NCBI RefSeq assembly: GCF_043497005.1
Contig: NZ_JBIEKE010000002.1
Coordinates: 558,001-622,000, forward strand
Direction of reading: 5' to 3'
DNA length: 64,000 bases
From: Halobacillus_A sp043497005
GTDB lineage: Bacteria; Bacillota; Bacilli; Bacillales; Halobacillaceae
Below the pieces are notes generated by a model. That model did not search any database and was not told the DNA's origin. It was given only the letters and a program-made list of their open reading frames with translations. Both the position numbers and the translations under genes were made by a program. Positions 52,868 through 61,714 of this stretch are shown piece by piece; within the stretch, counting starts at the first letter, position 1; every line of letters starts with the position of its first letter.

Positions 52868-52975
52868 TACTAGCTCCTCCTTCATTCACTATAGTTGTTC
52901 CATAACCACTATATTCTTGGAGTTGTAGAATATTCCCTTTTCATTATGCAGGAACTTTTCGCAAAATTCAAATAA

Positions 52976-53773
52976 TCAGCTGAAGAACGGGTGATCGTCG
53001 TTAATTTGAATCCGCTTTACACTTTTTGCTTTGCCCGTTTGCTCATCTACATCTACAAGAACACCACTTAATTGTGTTCTTCCCGATTTTGGTACTTCAA
53101 AACGTACGGGTAAATTTGTTAGAAATCGTTTCATTACGGCTTCTCGTTCCATCCCGAGAATTCCATCGTAAGGGCCTGTCATCCCAACATCAGTAATATA
53201 AGCGGTGCCTCCAGGCAGAATTCGTTCGTCTGATGTTTGTACGTGGGTATGGGTGCCCACATTCACACTAAGGCGTCCGTCCACGTACCAGCCCATTGCT
53301 TGCTTTTCGCTGGTCGCTTCTGCATGAAAATCTAAAAATATGATCGACGTTCTCTTTTTAGCTGATTGTATAAGTTCATCAACTTTACGAAAAGGATCAT
53401 CGTTTGGCGTTAAAAAAGTACGCCCCTGTAAATTTATGACGGCTACTTCAGTTTTTGGTGTTTTAATAAACGTTAATCCCTTCCCAGGAGTTCCTTCAGG
53501 AAAGTTAGCAGGACGTACCATATACTCTGCATCATCAATAAAATCAAAGATTTCTTTTTTATCCCATGCATGGTTTCCTAATGTTACAGCTTGAGCGCCG
53601 CATTCTAAGAACCTGCGGTAAATTTTTTCAGTAATTCCTTTACCGGATGCTGCATTTTCTCCATTAATAATGGTTACCGTTGGCTGGTATTTTTGTTTAA
53701 GCTTTGGTAAATATTCTTCAACCATGTCACGGCCCGGGGAGCCTACCACATCTCCTATAAACATTATCTTCAT
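52976..53773 (-). CDS. ymdB: Metallophosphoesterase YmdB (2',3'-cyclic nucleotide phosphodiesterase)
   Basis: A 265-aa TIGR00282-family phosphoesterase. Metal ligands sit in FIGDVVGSPGRD, INGENAASGKG, GNHAWDKK, DFHAEATSEKQ and GTHTHVQTSD. In B. subtilis YmdB hydrolyses 2',3'-cyclic nucleotides and affects the choice between biofilm and motility; it is encoded beside RNase Y. Here it lies 72 bases downstream of rny, with a hairpin between. Confidence 0.94.
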   Translation of the reverse strand: MKIMFIGDVVGSPGRDMVEEYLPKLKQKYQPTVTIINGENAASGKGITEKIYRRFLECGAQAVTLGNHAWDKKEIFDFIDDAEYMVRPANFPEGTPGKGLTFIKTPKTEVAVINLQGRTFLTPNDDPFRKVDELIQSAKKRTSIIFLDFHAEATSEKQAMGWYVDGRLSVNVGTHTHVQTSDERILPGGTAYITDVGMTGPYDGILGMEREAVMKRFLTNLPVRFEVPKSGRTQLSGVLVDVDEQTGKAKSVKRIQINDDHPFFS

Positions 53774-53812
53774 AGTATGATCTCCTTTATTAGTAGCGTT
53801 TAAAATGAAAAT

Positions 53813-53841
53813 GAAGCGGCCAATTTAATTTGACCGCTCCA
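53813..53841 (-). terminator. Hairpin between rny and ymdB
   Basis: Minus-strand GAGCGGTCAA pairs with TTGGCCGCTTC with a single bulge and is followed by ATTTTCATTTT. It may end part of the rny transcripts and attenuate ymdB. Confidence 0.55.
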
Positions 53842-53845
53842 TTTC

Positions 53846-55405
53846 TTATTTCGCATATTCCACTGAACGTGTTTCACGAATAACCGTAACTTTAATGTGA
53901 CCTGGATAATCAAGTTCATCTTCGATTCGATTTCGAATATCTCGCGCTAGACTCGTAGCGGTAAGGTCATCAATTTCATCAGGGCGAACCATAATTCGAA
54001 CTTCACGTCCTGCTTGGATCGCAAAGGACTTTTCAACTCCATCATAGGATTCAGAAATTTCTTCAAGTTTTTCAAGACGTTTAATGTAATTTTCTAACGT
54101 CTCGCTTCGCGCTCCTGGACGAGCAGCAGATAACGCATCAGCAGCTGCTACAAGTACAGCAATTATGGAGGTAGGTTCTTCGTCTCCGTGGTGAGAAGCG
54201 ATAGCGTTTATCACAACTTCGTTCTCTTTGTACTTCGTAGCCAGTTCTTTCCCAATTTCTACGTGACTGCCTTCCACTTCGTGGTCAATCGCTTTTCCAA
54301 TGTCGTGAAGAAGTCCAGCTCTGCGAGCGAGCGTTTCATCTTCTCCTAACTCGGCAGCTAATAACCCGGATAAATAGGCAACTTCTGTCGAATGCTTTAA
54401 GACGTTTTGACCGTAGCTTGTACGATATTTTAATCGTCCTAGAATCTTCACAAGGTCTGGATGCAGGTTGTGGACACCAATTTCAAAAGTGGTTTCCTCC
54501 CCAACTTCCCGAATGTAATCATCGACTTCTCGTCTTGATTTATCAACCATTTCCTCAATTCTAGCAGGGTGAATACGGCCGTCCTGAACTAGTTTCTCTA
54601 AAGCCATTCGAGCTGTCTCTCGTCGAATTGGGTCAAAGCCAGATAAAATAACTGCTTCAGGGGTATCATCAATTATTAGATCAATACCGGTTAACGTTTC
54701 TAACGTACGGATATTACGTCCTTCACGTCCGATGATACGACCTTTCATTTCATCGTTAGGCAAGTTCACAACAGAAACAGTAGTCTCTGCGACGTGATCA
54801 GCTGCACAACGTTGAAGGGCAAGTGAAAGAATGTTCTTGGCTTTCTTATCCGCTTCCTCTTTGGCACGATTTTCAGCTTCTTTGATCATTAGAGCTGATT
54901 CATGAGATACTTCTTGTTCGACTCGTTCAAGAATTACTTGTTTAGCCTGGTCAGCAGTTAAGCCGGAAATGCGTTCAAGTTCAGTTTGCTGCTCTTGAAG
55001 CATAGCTTCCACTTTGCTTTCCATTTCTTCAATTTGTTGTTGTCTTTCGGCAAGAGTCCCCTCTTTCTTTTCGAGTGATAAATCACGTTGATCAAGTGTT
55101 CCACTCTTACGATCAAGATTCTCTTCTTTCTGTGTTAGACGGTTTTCGGTTTTCTGCAGTTCCATGCGGCGTTCGCGAATATCGCTTTCAGCTTCTTGAC
55201 GGAATTTCTGATTTTCTTCCTTCGCTTCCAATAGCGCTTCTTTTTTTGCAGATTCGGCATTACGACGGCCTTCTTCTACAATTTGTTTTGCAAGTTCTTC
55301 AGCGCTAGATATTTTCGCTTCCGCAATAGATTTCCGAATGAGATAACCAACAACAGAACCGACGATAAGGGCAAGCAAAATGAAGATGATGGATAACATA
55401 TCCAT
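53846..55405 (-). CDS. rny: Ribonuclease Y
   Basis: Membrane-anchored endoribonuclease that initiates mRNA decay in Bacilli. The 519 residues consist of an N-terminal membrane helix (about 4-22), a long coiled coil to about residue 200, a KH domain (GRIIGREGRNIRTLE) and an HD domain (RAGLLHDIGKAIDHEVEGSH). Upstream GAGGAGG precedes the ATG. RicA (48 kb) and YmdB are functionally linked neighbours. Confidence 0.97.
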   Translation of the reverse strand: MDMLSIIFILLALIVGSVVGYLIRKSIAEAKISSAEELAKQIVEEGRRNAESAKKEALLEAKEENQKFRQEAESDIRERRMELQKTENRLTQKEENLDRKSGTLDQRDLSLEKKEGTLAERQQQIEEMESKVEAMLQEQQTELERISGLTADQAKQVILERVEQEVSHESALMIKEAENRAKEEADKKAKNILSLALQRCAADHVAETTVSVVNLPNDEMKGRIIGREGRNIRTLETLTGIDLIIDDTPEAVILSGFDPIRRETARMALEKLVQDGRIHPARIEEMVDKSRREVDDYIREVGEETTFEIGVHNLHPDLVKILGRLKYRTSYGQNVLKHSTEVAYLSGLLAAELGEDETLARRAGLLHDIGKAIDHEVEGSHVEIGKELATKYKENEVVINAIASHHGDEEPTSIIAVLVAAADALSAARPGARSETLENYIKRLEKLEEISESYDGVEKSFAIQAGREVRIMVRPDEIDDLTATSLARDIRNRIEDELDYPGHIKVTVIRETRSVEYAK

Positions 55406-55612
55406 AGTTTCACCTCCTCTTGCTATAAACTTGGTCCGTTTGTCGGCGTGTACAAACGATTCATTTTCAGTTACATTTCATTTAGGTAAAAAGGTATAAA
55501 TATGAAAATGATACACATTCATTTTATGCTTGCAGAATGGTAATGTCAAGGAAACCTCCCAACCTAAAAGCTGTTTCGTTTCAAAATTTCAAAAAAGTTG
55601 CTCAATTCCAAC

Positions 55613-55643
55613 AAAAAACAGCGACATCTAATAGACATCGCTG
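55613..55643 (-). terminator. Terminator of recA
   Basis: Minus-strand CAGCGATGTCT pairs with AGATGTCGCTG (two G-U pairs) and is followed by TTTTTTG, 15 bases after the recA stop. Confidence 0.8.
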
Positions 55644-55658
55644 CATTAATCATTTTAA

Positions 55659-56699
55659 TTATACGTCTAATGATTCCTGGCTCTCTGCTTTACCTTCGTT
55701 GTGTAAAGGAACATCATCCATACCATAATGCTCACGAACAGTGGCCTTAATCTCTTGGTAAACTTCCTCATTTTCTTTTAAGAACTGCTTGGCATTTTCA
55801 CGGCCTTGTCCCATCCGATCGTTATTATAAGAGTACCATGAACCGCTCTTTTGCACTAAATCCAGATCAGAAGCAATATCAAGAAGTTCACCTTCACGGG
55901 AAATTCCTTCACCGTACATAATATCCACTTCTGCCTGCTTAAATGGGGGAGCAACCTTGTTTTTAACAACTTTTAATCTCGTTTTATTACCAACCATTTC
56001 ATTTCCTTGTTTAAGAGTTTCCGCACGACGAACTTCTAGTCTAACAGAAGAATAGAATTTTAATGCGCGTCCACCAGGGGTAGTTTCAGGATTACCGAAC
56101 ATGACGCCGACTTTTTCACGAATTTGGTTAATAAAGATCGCTGTTGTCTTCGACTTATTAATAGCACCTGATAACTTTCTTAACGCCTGAGACATTAAAC
56201 GAGCCTGCAAGCCTACGTGGGAGTCACCCATTTCACCTTCGATTTCAGCCTTTGGTACTAGAGCTGCTACAGAGTCAATTACTACCATGTCTACAGCACC
56301 GCTTCGTACTAATGCTTCGGCTATTTCTAATGCCTGTTCACCGGTGTCAGGCTGGGATAGTAAAAGCTCTTCAATGTTGACTCCTAAAGCACGAGCGTAC
56401 ACTGGATCCAGAGCATGTTCGGCATCAATAAATGCTGCTTGTCCACCCTGTCTTTGAGCTTCTGCAATAGCATGCAGTGCTACAGTTGTTTTACCAGAAG
56501 ATTCCGGTCCATATATTTCTACAATTCTTCCACGAGGATATCCACCCACCCCTAAAGCTACATCAAGAGCGAGAGACCCACTTGAAACAGTGTTTATCTT
56601 CTGTTCCGCCTGCTCTCCAAGTTTCATAATGGATCCTTTTCCGAACTGTTTTTCAATTTGTCTTAAAGCCATATCTAACGCTTGCTTACGATCACTCAT
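55659..56699 (-). CDS. recA: Recombinase RecA
   Basis: Central strand-exchange protein and co-protease for LexA cleavage. The 346 residues contain Walker A GPESSGKTTVALH (Lys70), the L2 loop region (FINQIREKVGVMFGNPETTPG) and the usual acidic C-terminal tail. GAAAGGGG precedes the ATG. It has its own promoter downstream of cinA with a LexA box. Confidence 0.99.
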   Translation of the reverse strand: MSDRKQALDMALRQIEKQFGKGSIMKLGEQAEQKINTVSSGSLALDVALGVGGYPRGRIVEIYGPESSGKTTVALHAIAEAQRQGGQAAFIDAEHALDPVYARALGVNIEELLLSQPDTGEQALEIAEALVRSGAVDMVVIDSVAALVPKAEIEGEMGDSHVGLQARLMSQALRKLSGAINKSKTTAIFINQIREKVGVMFGNPETTPGGRALKFYSSVRLEVRRAETLKQGNEMVGNKTRLKVVKNKVAPPFKQAEVDIMYGEGISREGELLDIASDLDLVQKSGSWYSYNNDRMGQGRENAKQFLKENEEVYQEIKATVREHYGMDDVPLHNEGKAESQESLDV

Positions 56700-56728
56700 A
56701 ATATTCCCCTTTCAAAATTACTATCCCT

Positions 56729-56778
56729 ATCATAACTCCTTTTTAATGTTTTGCCAACTAAAAAGCGAATAAATGTTC
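56729..56778 (-). promoter_or_regulatory. recA promoter with LexA box
   Basis: On the minus strand TTGGCA (56752-56757) and TATGAT (56729-56734) are 17 bases apart. A LexA-type box GAAT-AAAT-GTTC (plus 56767-56778) lies about 10 bases upstream of the -35; the B. subtilis recA box has the same GAAT half. Confidence 0.75.
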
Positions 56779-56867
56779 CCTTTTTTTCTGCTGATCATGT
56801 GTTGACAAAATTTAAGTTTACATAGATGAAAAATTGAATTTATTAAGCGGATATAATTGATGAATTA

Positions 56868-58094
56868 TCATTTTAATTTATGAAATAATAATTCAAAACC
56901 TTTGTTAACTGTTCGCTGGCGAATTTTATCCCGGCTTCCATCAAAGTAATAATGAAAAACTTCAGCAGGAGCATCTTTGACCTTTATTCCAATGTACACA
57001 AGTCCCGGTTCATGACCTTCACTTGAAGAAGGTCCTGCTACACCCGTAAAGCTAATGGCAATATCGACATGTAGCAGTTTTTGAGCTTGAACCGCCATTT
57101 CTTCTGCACACTTAGAGCTTATGGTTCCATGCCTTGTAATAATCTCTTTAGGAACTCGGATCACACGCTGTTTGGCTTCAGGGGTATAGGCGACTAAACC
57201 GCCTTGACATATAGAGGAAGCACCGGTTAATTGAATAATCCGTTCAATAAACTTCCCGCCCGTTAAGCTTTCTGCGGAACCGACGGTTAGTGATTTTTGT
57301 ACTAATAAGTCTTGAACCGCTTCTTCAATAGTGATGCTGTCACTGCCAAAGTAATAATGACCCACCCGTTCCAAAATAGAAGTTTTCATATCTGCAATTT
57401 CACGTTCTGGGTTCTTACCTGAAGCTGTTAATCTAATGGCGACATCTCCTTCTCCTGCTAAAGGAGCAATGGTAGGATTCGTTTGCTTAGAAATTAAATC
57501 TTTAAGTTTTTCCTCTAAAGTAGATTCTCCTATTCCGATAAAGCGAAGCATTTCTGACTTAATCTTTGTTTCTAACTGATATTTCTCAGTTAAATATTTA
57601 AAAACGAAGTCATTCATTAAACTTTTCATTTCTGCTGGCACTCCAGGCAGAAAAATAAACGTAGAATCATCCGCTTCAACAATTTGGCCAGGCGCCATAC
57701 CTTCACTATTTTCCAGCACCATCGCCGTCTTTAACACATGAGATTGTTTACGGTTATTCATCGTCATCTGCCGATTATTTTTCTTGAAGAAATCTATAAT
57801 CTTGTTCATGGTTGGGGAGTGCTCTAGTAATTCATCTTCAAATACCTCACAAGCAGCTTCTCTTGTTAAATCATCTTCAGTAGGACCCAGCCCTCCTGAA
57901 ACGATGACCACGTCTGAGCGCTTTCTACTTTGTTCAAATGCCTCAACTACTCTCGGGAGATTGTCACCTACAACACTGTGGTGGTAAATATTGGCTCCGT
58001 AGTGAGCTAATTCTTTAGAAATCCATTGAGCATTTGTATTTGCGATCTGACCTAATAATAGTTCTGTTCCGACAGCAATTATTTCTATTCTCAT
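56868..58094 (-). CDS. cinA: Competence/damage-inducible protein CinA
   Basis: A 408-aa protein with an N-terminal molybdopterin-binding-like domain (EIIAVGTELLLGQIANTNAQ, SGGLGPTEDDLTREA) and a C-terminal CinA/PncC amidase domain (GSAESLTGGKFIERI, SFTGVAGPSSSEGHEPG). The PncC half deamidates nicotinamide mononucleotide in other bacteria. It overlaps the pgsA stop by 4 bases and precedes recA, as in most Firmicutes. Confidence 0.95.
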   Translation of the reverse strand: MRIEIIAVGTELLLGQIANTNAQWISKELAHYGANIYHHSVVGDNLPRVVEAFEQSRKRSDVVIVSGGLGPTEDDLTREAACEVFEDELLEHSPTMNKIIDFFKKNNRQMTMNNRKQSHVLKTAMVLENSEGMAPGQIVEADDSTFIFLPGVPAEMKSLMNDFVFKYLTEKYQLETKIKSEMLRFIGIGESTLEEKLKDLISKQTNPTIAPLAGEGDVAIRLTASGKNPEREIADMKTSILERVGHYYFGSDSITIEEAVQDLLVQKSLTVGSAESLTGGKFIERIIQLTGASSICQGGLVAYTPEAKQRVIRVPKEIITRHGTISSKCAEEMAVQAQKLLHVDIAISFTGVAGPSSSEGHEPGLVYIGIKVKDAPAEVFHYYFDGSRDKIRQRTVNKGFELLFHKLK

Positions 58095-58669
58095 TTTGAA
58101 TCTCTCATCACATGCCAGTTTTTAGCGAAATAATCATAGCCAGAATACACCGTAATGATTAAGGCGGCATATAAACTAATAAGTCCTAATGGAAAGCCGA
58201 CAAACGCAAAGGGCCAGTTATGCAAAAGAAGAAGGGAAATGGAAATGATTTGAATCCAAGTCTTGAGTTTCCCCATTTGACTGGCAGCAAGAACAGTGCC
58301 ATCACCTGCTGCCACTAACCGAAGTCCAGTAACGGCAAACTCTCTGCTTATAATTAAGATGACAATCCAGGCTGGAGCCAAACCAATTTCCACGAGTAAA
58401 ATCAGCGCAGCACTTACAAGTAATTTGTCAGCTAAAGGATCAAGGAACTTTCCTAAGTTTGTCACAAGGTTATATTTTCTAGCAATATACCCATCAATCC
58501 AGTCTGTCGTGGAAGCTATAATAAATAAGAGCGCTCCTGCTAAATGAGCCACAGGAAGTTCTCGTTCGCCCATTTGGATTTCTCCCCAATTAAAGGGAAC
58601 ACTCATTAAAATAATAAAAACTGGGATTAAAAATATTCTTGATAACGTAATTTTGTTAGGTAAATTCAT
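58091..58669 (-). CDS. pgsA: CDP-diacylglycerol--glycerol-3-phosphate 3-phosphatidyltransferase
   Basis: Membrane enzyme making phosphatidylglycerol phosphate. The 192 residues hold the CDP-alcohol transferase motif with Asp56, Asp59, Gly60, Ala63, Arg64, Gly73, Asp77 and Asp81, plus about five membrane helices. The product lipid is the main anionic phospholipid, important in halotolerant cells. Its end overlaps the cinA start, so the two are coupled. Confidence 0.96.
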   Translation of the reverse strand: MNLPNKITLSRIFLIPVFIILMSVPFNWGEIQMGERELPVAHLAGALLFIIASTTDWIDGYIARKYNLVTNLGKFLDPLADKLLVSAALILLVEIGLAPAWIVILIISREFAVTGLRLVAAGDGTVLAASQMGKLKTWIQIISISLLLLHNWPFAFVGFPLGLISLYAALIITVYSGYDYFAKNWHVMRDSK

Positions 58670-58696
58670 TCTAATACACCCTCCTTAAAATAAAAC

Positions 58697-58755
58697 ATAA
58701 AGCTGTCCCTCATAAAAGAAGTGGTTGTTCTTCTTTCACTTCAAGGACAGCTTCG
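58697..58755 (-). terminator. Terminator of rodZ
   Basis: AAGCTGTCC (58700-58708) pairs with GGACAGCTT (58745-58753); an inner AAGAAG/CTTCTT stem stacks below the loop. The minus strand ends TATGTTTTATTTT. Confidence 0.75.
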
Positions 58756-58768
58756 CTTTTAACTCAGA

Positions 58769-59698
58769 TTATTCAAACCTTATTAATAACTTTTGTGTTA
58801 GGTTGTCAGCTGGAAATTCGATTTCTTCATCATTTACTTTTACAGTAATTCCAGGGGCTGATCCTGTTTTTATGTAGACTTCATCAAATTCATTAAGGTC
58901 CACATTAAGGTCTTCATCATCTTCGCTATAATTTCTTGCGTCCGCCAGACTTTCTCCATCTTTAGGTGCACTTACTTCCAAATACGTTTCCCCATCGAAT
59001 TCTATTGTTAATTCTCTTTCGCCGGCGTTAGAAATTTCATAAATATGTTCCGGAAATCCTCCTGAACCTGTTTCCTCAAGAGAAACGTCCATCTCTTCTT
59101 CCTCTTCAGCATCGTCTTGTGAATTAGAACCATCGTCAGACTCTGATTCACCGCTTCCTTCTTCGTTCCCTTCTCCTTCATCGGAATCTGAGTCGTTACC
59201 AGTTGAATCCTGGTTATCGCTTTCGTCCTCATCCTCTGTTGGATTAGAAACGTTTACTTGATCTTCACTGCTGTTCTCATCACTTGCACTATCATTAGGA
59301 TTTGATACTTGCAAAATAAAGTACCAGGCGACAAAGAGTAAACCTACGATTAAGACTACAGTTAAAATCGTTGGGAATGCTTTCGACATTCCGCCTCCCA
59401 TAATTGGACGATTCTCGCTTTTTGATTTTTGAACACGACTATAAGTGATCTCCTGTTCTTCTTCATTTGATGGAAGTTCGCTTTTATGCTCCTCCATTAC
59501 TTGTTCAGGATCTAACCCAACAGCGGAAGCATACTCCCTGATAAAGGCTCTCGTATAAAACTTGCCTGGAAGCACATCAAACTCATTTTTTTCTATGGCT
59601 TGAAGATATCTTTTTTGAATCTTTGTCGTACGCTGCACTTCTTCAAGCGTTAAACCTTTTTCCTCTCTTGCTTCTTTTAGGCGTGAGCCTATTTCCAT
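58769..59698 (-). CDS. rodZ: RodZ-like cell-shape protein (YmfM)
   Basis: A 309-aa bitopic protein. An N-terminal RodZ-type helix-turn-helix (EIGSRLKEAREEKGLTLEEV) binds MreB in other species. A membrane helix at about residues 107-130 follows, then an outside linker of some 70 residues almost entirely Asp, Glu, Ser and Asn, and a C-terminal DUF4115 domain. The very acidic linker faces the salty exterior. The ATG at 59696-59698 has AAGGTG at about 7 bases; an in-frame GTG upstream overlaps it. Confidence 0.92.
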   Translation of the reverse strand: MEIGSRLKEAREEKGLTLEEVQRTTKIQKRYLQAIEKNEFDVLPGKFYTRAFIREYASAVGLDPEQVMEEHKSELPSNEEEQEITYSRVQKSKSENRPIMGGGMSKAFPTILTVVLIVGLLFVAWYFILQVSNPNDSASDENSSEDQVNVSNPTEDEDESDNQDSTGNDSDSDEGEGNEEGSGESESDDGSNSQDDAEEEEEMDVSLEETGSGGFPEHIYEISNAGERELTIEFDGETYLEVSAPKDGESLADARNYSEDDEDLNVDLNEFDEVYIKTGSAPGITVKVNDEEIEFPADNLTQKLLIRFE

Positions 59699-59717
59699 AA
59701 CTAACACCTTCCATTAT

Positions 59718-60506
59718 TTAAAAATCAAACATTGAGAATCCATCATTAGTTTTTGCCTCTTTTTCTACAGTTTCGTAAGTGATCTCTTCGTCCTCATTAT
59801 TACGAAGTTCAATGATGTAATCAAAATCACTCATTTTATATTCCGTCTCTTGTACAAAAATATCAGGATGCTCAATTACTTTCGTAGCCGGAAGACGCAT
59901 AACTTCCCTTACTAATTGCCAGTGCCTCTCACTAGCTCTTCTGGCAGAAACAATTCCGTCTATAATGTATAAATAGTCTTCATTGTATTCTTCATCAATT
60001 AATTGATTACGAACCGTTTGCTTTAATAACGTACTTGATACGAACAACCAGCGCTTATTAGCACATACGCTTGCTGCTACAATCGATTCTGTTTTACCAA
60101 CACGCGGCATTCCACGAATACCAATGAGCTTGTGTCCCTCTTTCATAAATAACTCAGCCATAAAATCAACGAGCACGCCAAGGTCTTCACGGTTAAAACG
60201 AAACGTTTTTTTATCGTCAATATCACTATGTATGTAACGTCCATGCCTAACAGCTAATCGGTCCCTTAACTTGGGTCTCCGTAATTTAGTAATTTTAATT
60301 GTATCCATTGTATTTAAAATTGAGCGCAATCGCATGATTTGTTCTTCGCTTTTACAAAGCAGGAGCATTCCTCTATGGGAGTTCTCCACCCCATTTATCG
60401 TTACGATATTAATGGACATCATCCCTAACAAAGATGATATATCCCCAAGGAGGCCCGGCCGATTGTACTGGATCTCATATTCTAAATACCATTCTTTTTT
60501 TTCCAT
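59718..60506 (-). CDS. ymfK: DUF3388 / ACT-domain protein YmfK
   Basis: A 262-aa protein whose first 75 residues look like an ACT domain (YEIQYNRPGLLGDISSLLGM), followed by the DUF3388 region with a P-loop-like GMPRVGKTESIVAAS. Conserved in Bacilli; function unknown, possibly a ligand-sensing NTPase. The ATG at 60504-60506 follows AGAGGAG. It lies 19 bases upstream of rodZ. Confidence 0.9.
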   Translation of the reverse strand: MEKKEWYLEYEIQYNRPGLLGDISSLLGMMSINIVTINGVENSHRGMLLLCKSEEQIMRLRSILNTMDTIKITKLRRPKLRDRLAVRHGRYIHSDIDDKKTFRFNREDLGVLVDFMAELFMKEGHKLIGIRGMPRVGKTESIVAASVCANKRWLFVSSTLLKQTVRNQLIDEEYNEDYLYIIDGIVSARRASERHWQLVREVMRLPATKVIEHPDIFVQETEYKMSDFDYIIELRNNEDEEITYETVEKEAKTNDGFSMFDF

Positions 60507-60618
60507 GATCCATCTCCTCTGGAAAATGTCGAAGTTTGTATAAAAAATAGATTGAAATGTTCCTTTATATATCATAAATGATTTTACCCTAATAAGAAAG
60601 ACTACAAACAGATTTAGT

Positions 60619-60655
60619 AAAAAAACCGCACAGGAAAACCCCGCACGGTTTTAAG
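60619..60655 (-). terminator. Probable terminator of ymfJ
   Basis: Minus-strand AAACCG and CGGTTT pair across a GC-rich interior, followed by TTTTTTTAC. The stem is imperfect, so termination is likely but not certain. Confidence 0.6.
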
Positions 60656-60661
60656 TACTTT

Positions 60662-60922
60662 TTATGATTGTGTCCCTTCGCTTTGTACAAGTTTCACCAT
60701 CATGTTAGCTATTGCATGTTGTTCTTTTTCATCTGCCACATTCCACAGTTCGCGTAGAACAGCCTCTTGGTCATTCTTAGCTTCCACTTCAGTAGCTAAA
60801 TAGCCGCCGATTTCGTAAGCTAATTCTGAAACAGATCGATCGTTCATTCCTTGTCCTTCCGCTTGATGCAAACGGTCACCCAAGAAATCTTTCCATGACT
60901 CAAAATTGTCAAGTACAGACAT
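60662..60922 (-). CDS. ymfJ: DUF3243 family protein YmfJ
   Basis: An 86-aa acidic helical protein, MSVLDNFESWKDFLGDRLHQ, with the DUF3243 core SELAYEIGGYLATEVEAKND and WNVADEKEQHAIANMMVKL. Its structure class is known but its role is not. GAGGAGG precedes the ATG. It lies between ymfI and ymfK as in B. subtilis. Confidence 0.93.
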   Translation of the reverse strand: MSVLDNFESWKDFLGDRLHQAEGQGMNDRSVSELAYEIGGYLATEVEAKNDQEAVLRELWNVADEKEQHAIANMMVKLVQSEGTQS

Positions 60923-60997
60923 TTCGTGTACCTCCTCAAGATGATTTTTTCATCATTAGTATGAGGCAGGAGAATTGATATTATGCATGAATTCTTT

Positions 60998-61714
60998 TTA
61001 AAACCATCCCCCATTTATACGTAACGTGTGCCCTGTAATGTAACTCGATTGCTGCTTCAGTAAAAATACAACGCCTTCAGCTACCTCCCTGCTGGTGCCG
61101 GGACGTCCTAACGGAATTTCGTTGTAAATATTAAGATGTTCTTCTTCGGAAAGCTGTGCGTTCATTTTGGTTGAAATAAATCCAGGTGTAACAGTGTTTA
61201 CTCGAATTTTACTAGGGGCAAGCTCTTTAGCTAAGGCTTTAACATAGCTGATTTGGGCTCCTTTTACAGAACTGTAAATAGCCTCAGTACTAGCCCCTTC
61301 CTCTCCCCACACAGAAGAGATAACCACAATACTGCCTTGCTGTTCTCTAACCATAGAAGGAATTAATGCTTGAGAAATCATCCATAGAGCTTTGACGTGA
61401 ATGTGATAATAATGATCCATTTCTTCAAAACTAACATCCTGTATAAGCTTCGCTGAATGATTTCCAGGTGCAAATACGAGCATCTCCCACTCTTTAGAAA
61501 TAGATGCTAAAAAACGTTCAATCCCTTCCTGTGTAGATAAGTCACCGAAGAAAGACCCCGCCCATTGACCTTCAGGGACGTCTGCTTTCAGTTCTTGCAC
61601 TACATCTGCATTCTTGTGATATTGAACGCCGACGTTTATCCCCGCATCTGCCATTGACTTAGCAATCTGGGAACCGATTTCACCGCTTCCTCCAATAATT
61701 AAGCCCTTTTTCAT
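60998..61714 (-). CDS. ymfI: EF-P 5-aminopentanone reductase YmfI (SDR family)
   Basis: A 238-aa short-chain dehydrogenase with cofactor loop GGSGEIG (8-14) and catalytic Ser134, Tyr147 and Lys151 (VVISSVWG, YSSVKGAQ). In B. subtilis YmfI reduces the 5-aminopentanone group on elongation factor P to 5-aminopentanol, which supports swarming. The fold alone would fit many ketoreductases (FabG-like); the ymfFHIJK context favours this assignment. It overlaps the ymfH stop by one base (TAATG). Confidence 0.9.
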   Translation of the reverse strand: MKKGLIIGGSGEIGSQIAKSMADAGINVGVQYHKNADVVQELKADVPEGQWAGSFFGDLSTQEGIERFLASISKEWEMLVFAPGNHSAKLIQDVSFEEMDHYYHIHVKALWMISQALIPSMVREQQGSIVVISSVWGEEGASTEAIYSSVKGAQISYVKALAKELAPSKIRVNTVTPGFISTKMNAQLSEEEHLNIYNEIPLGRPGTSREVAEGVVFLLKQQSSYITGHTLRINGGWF

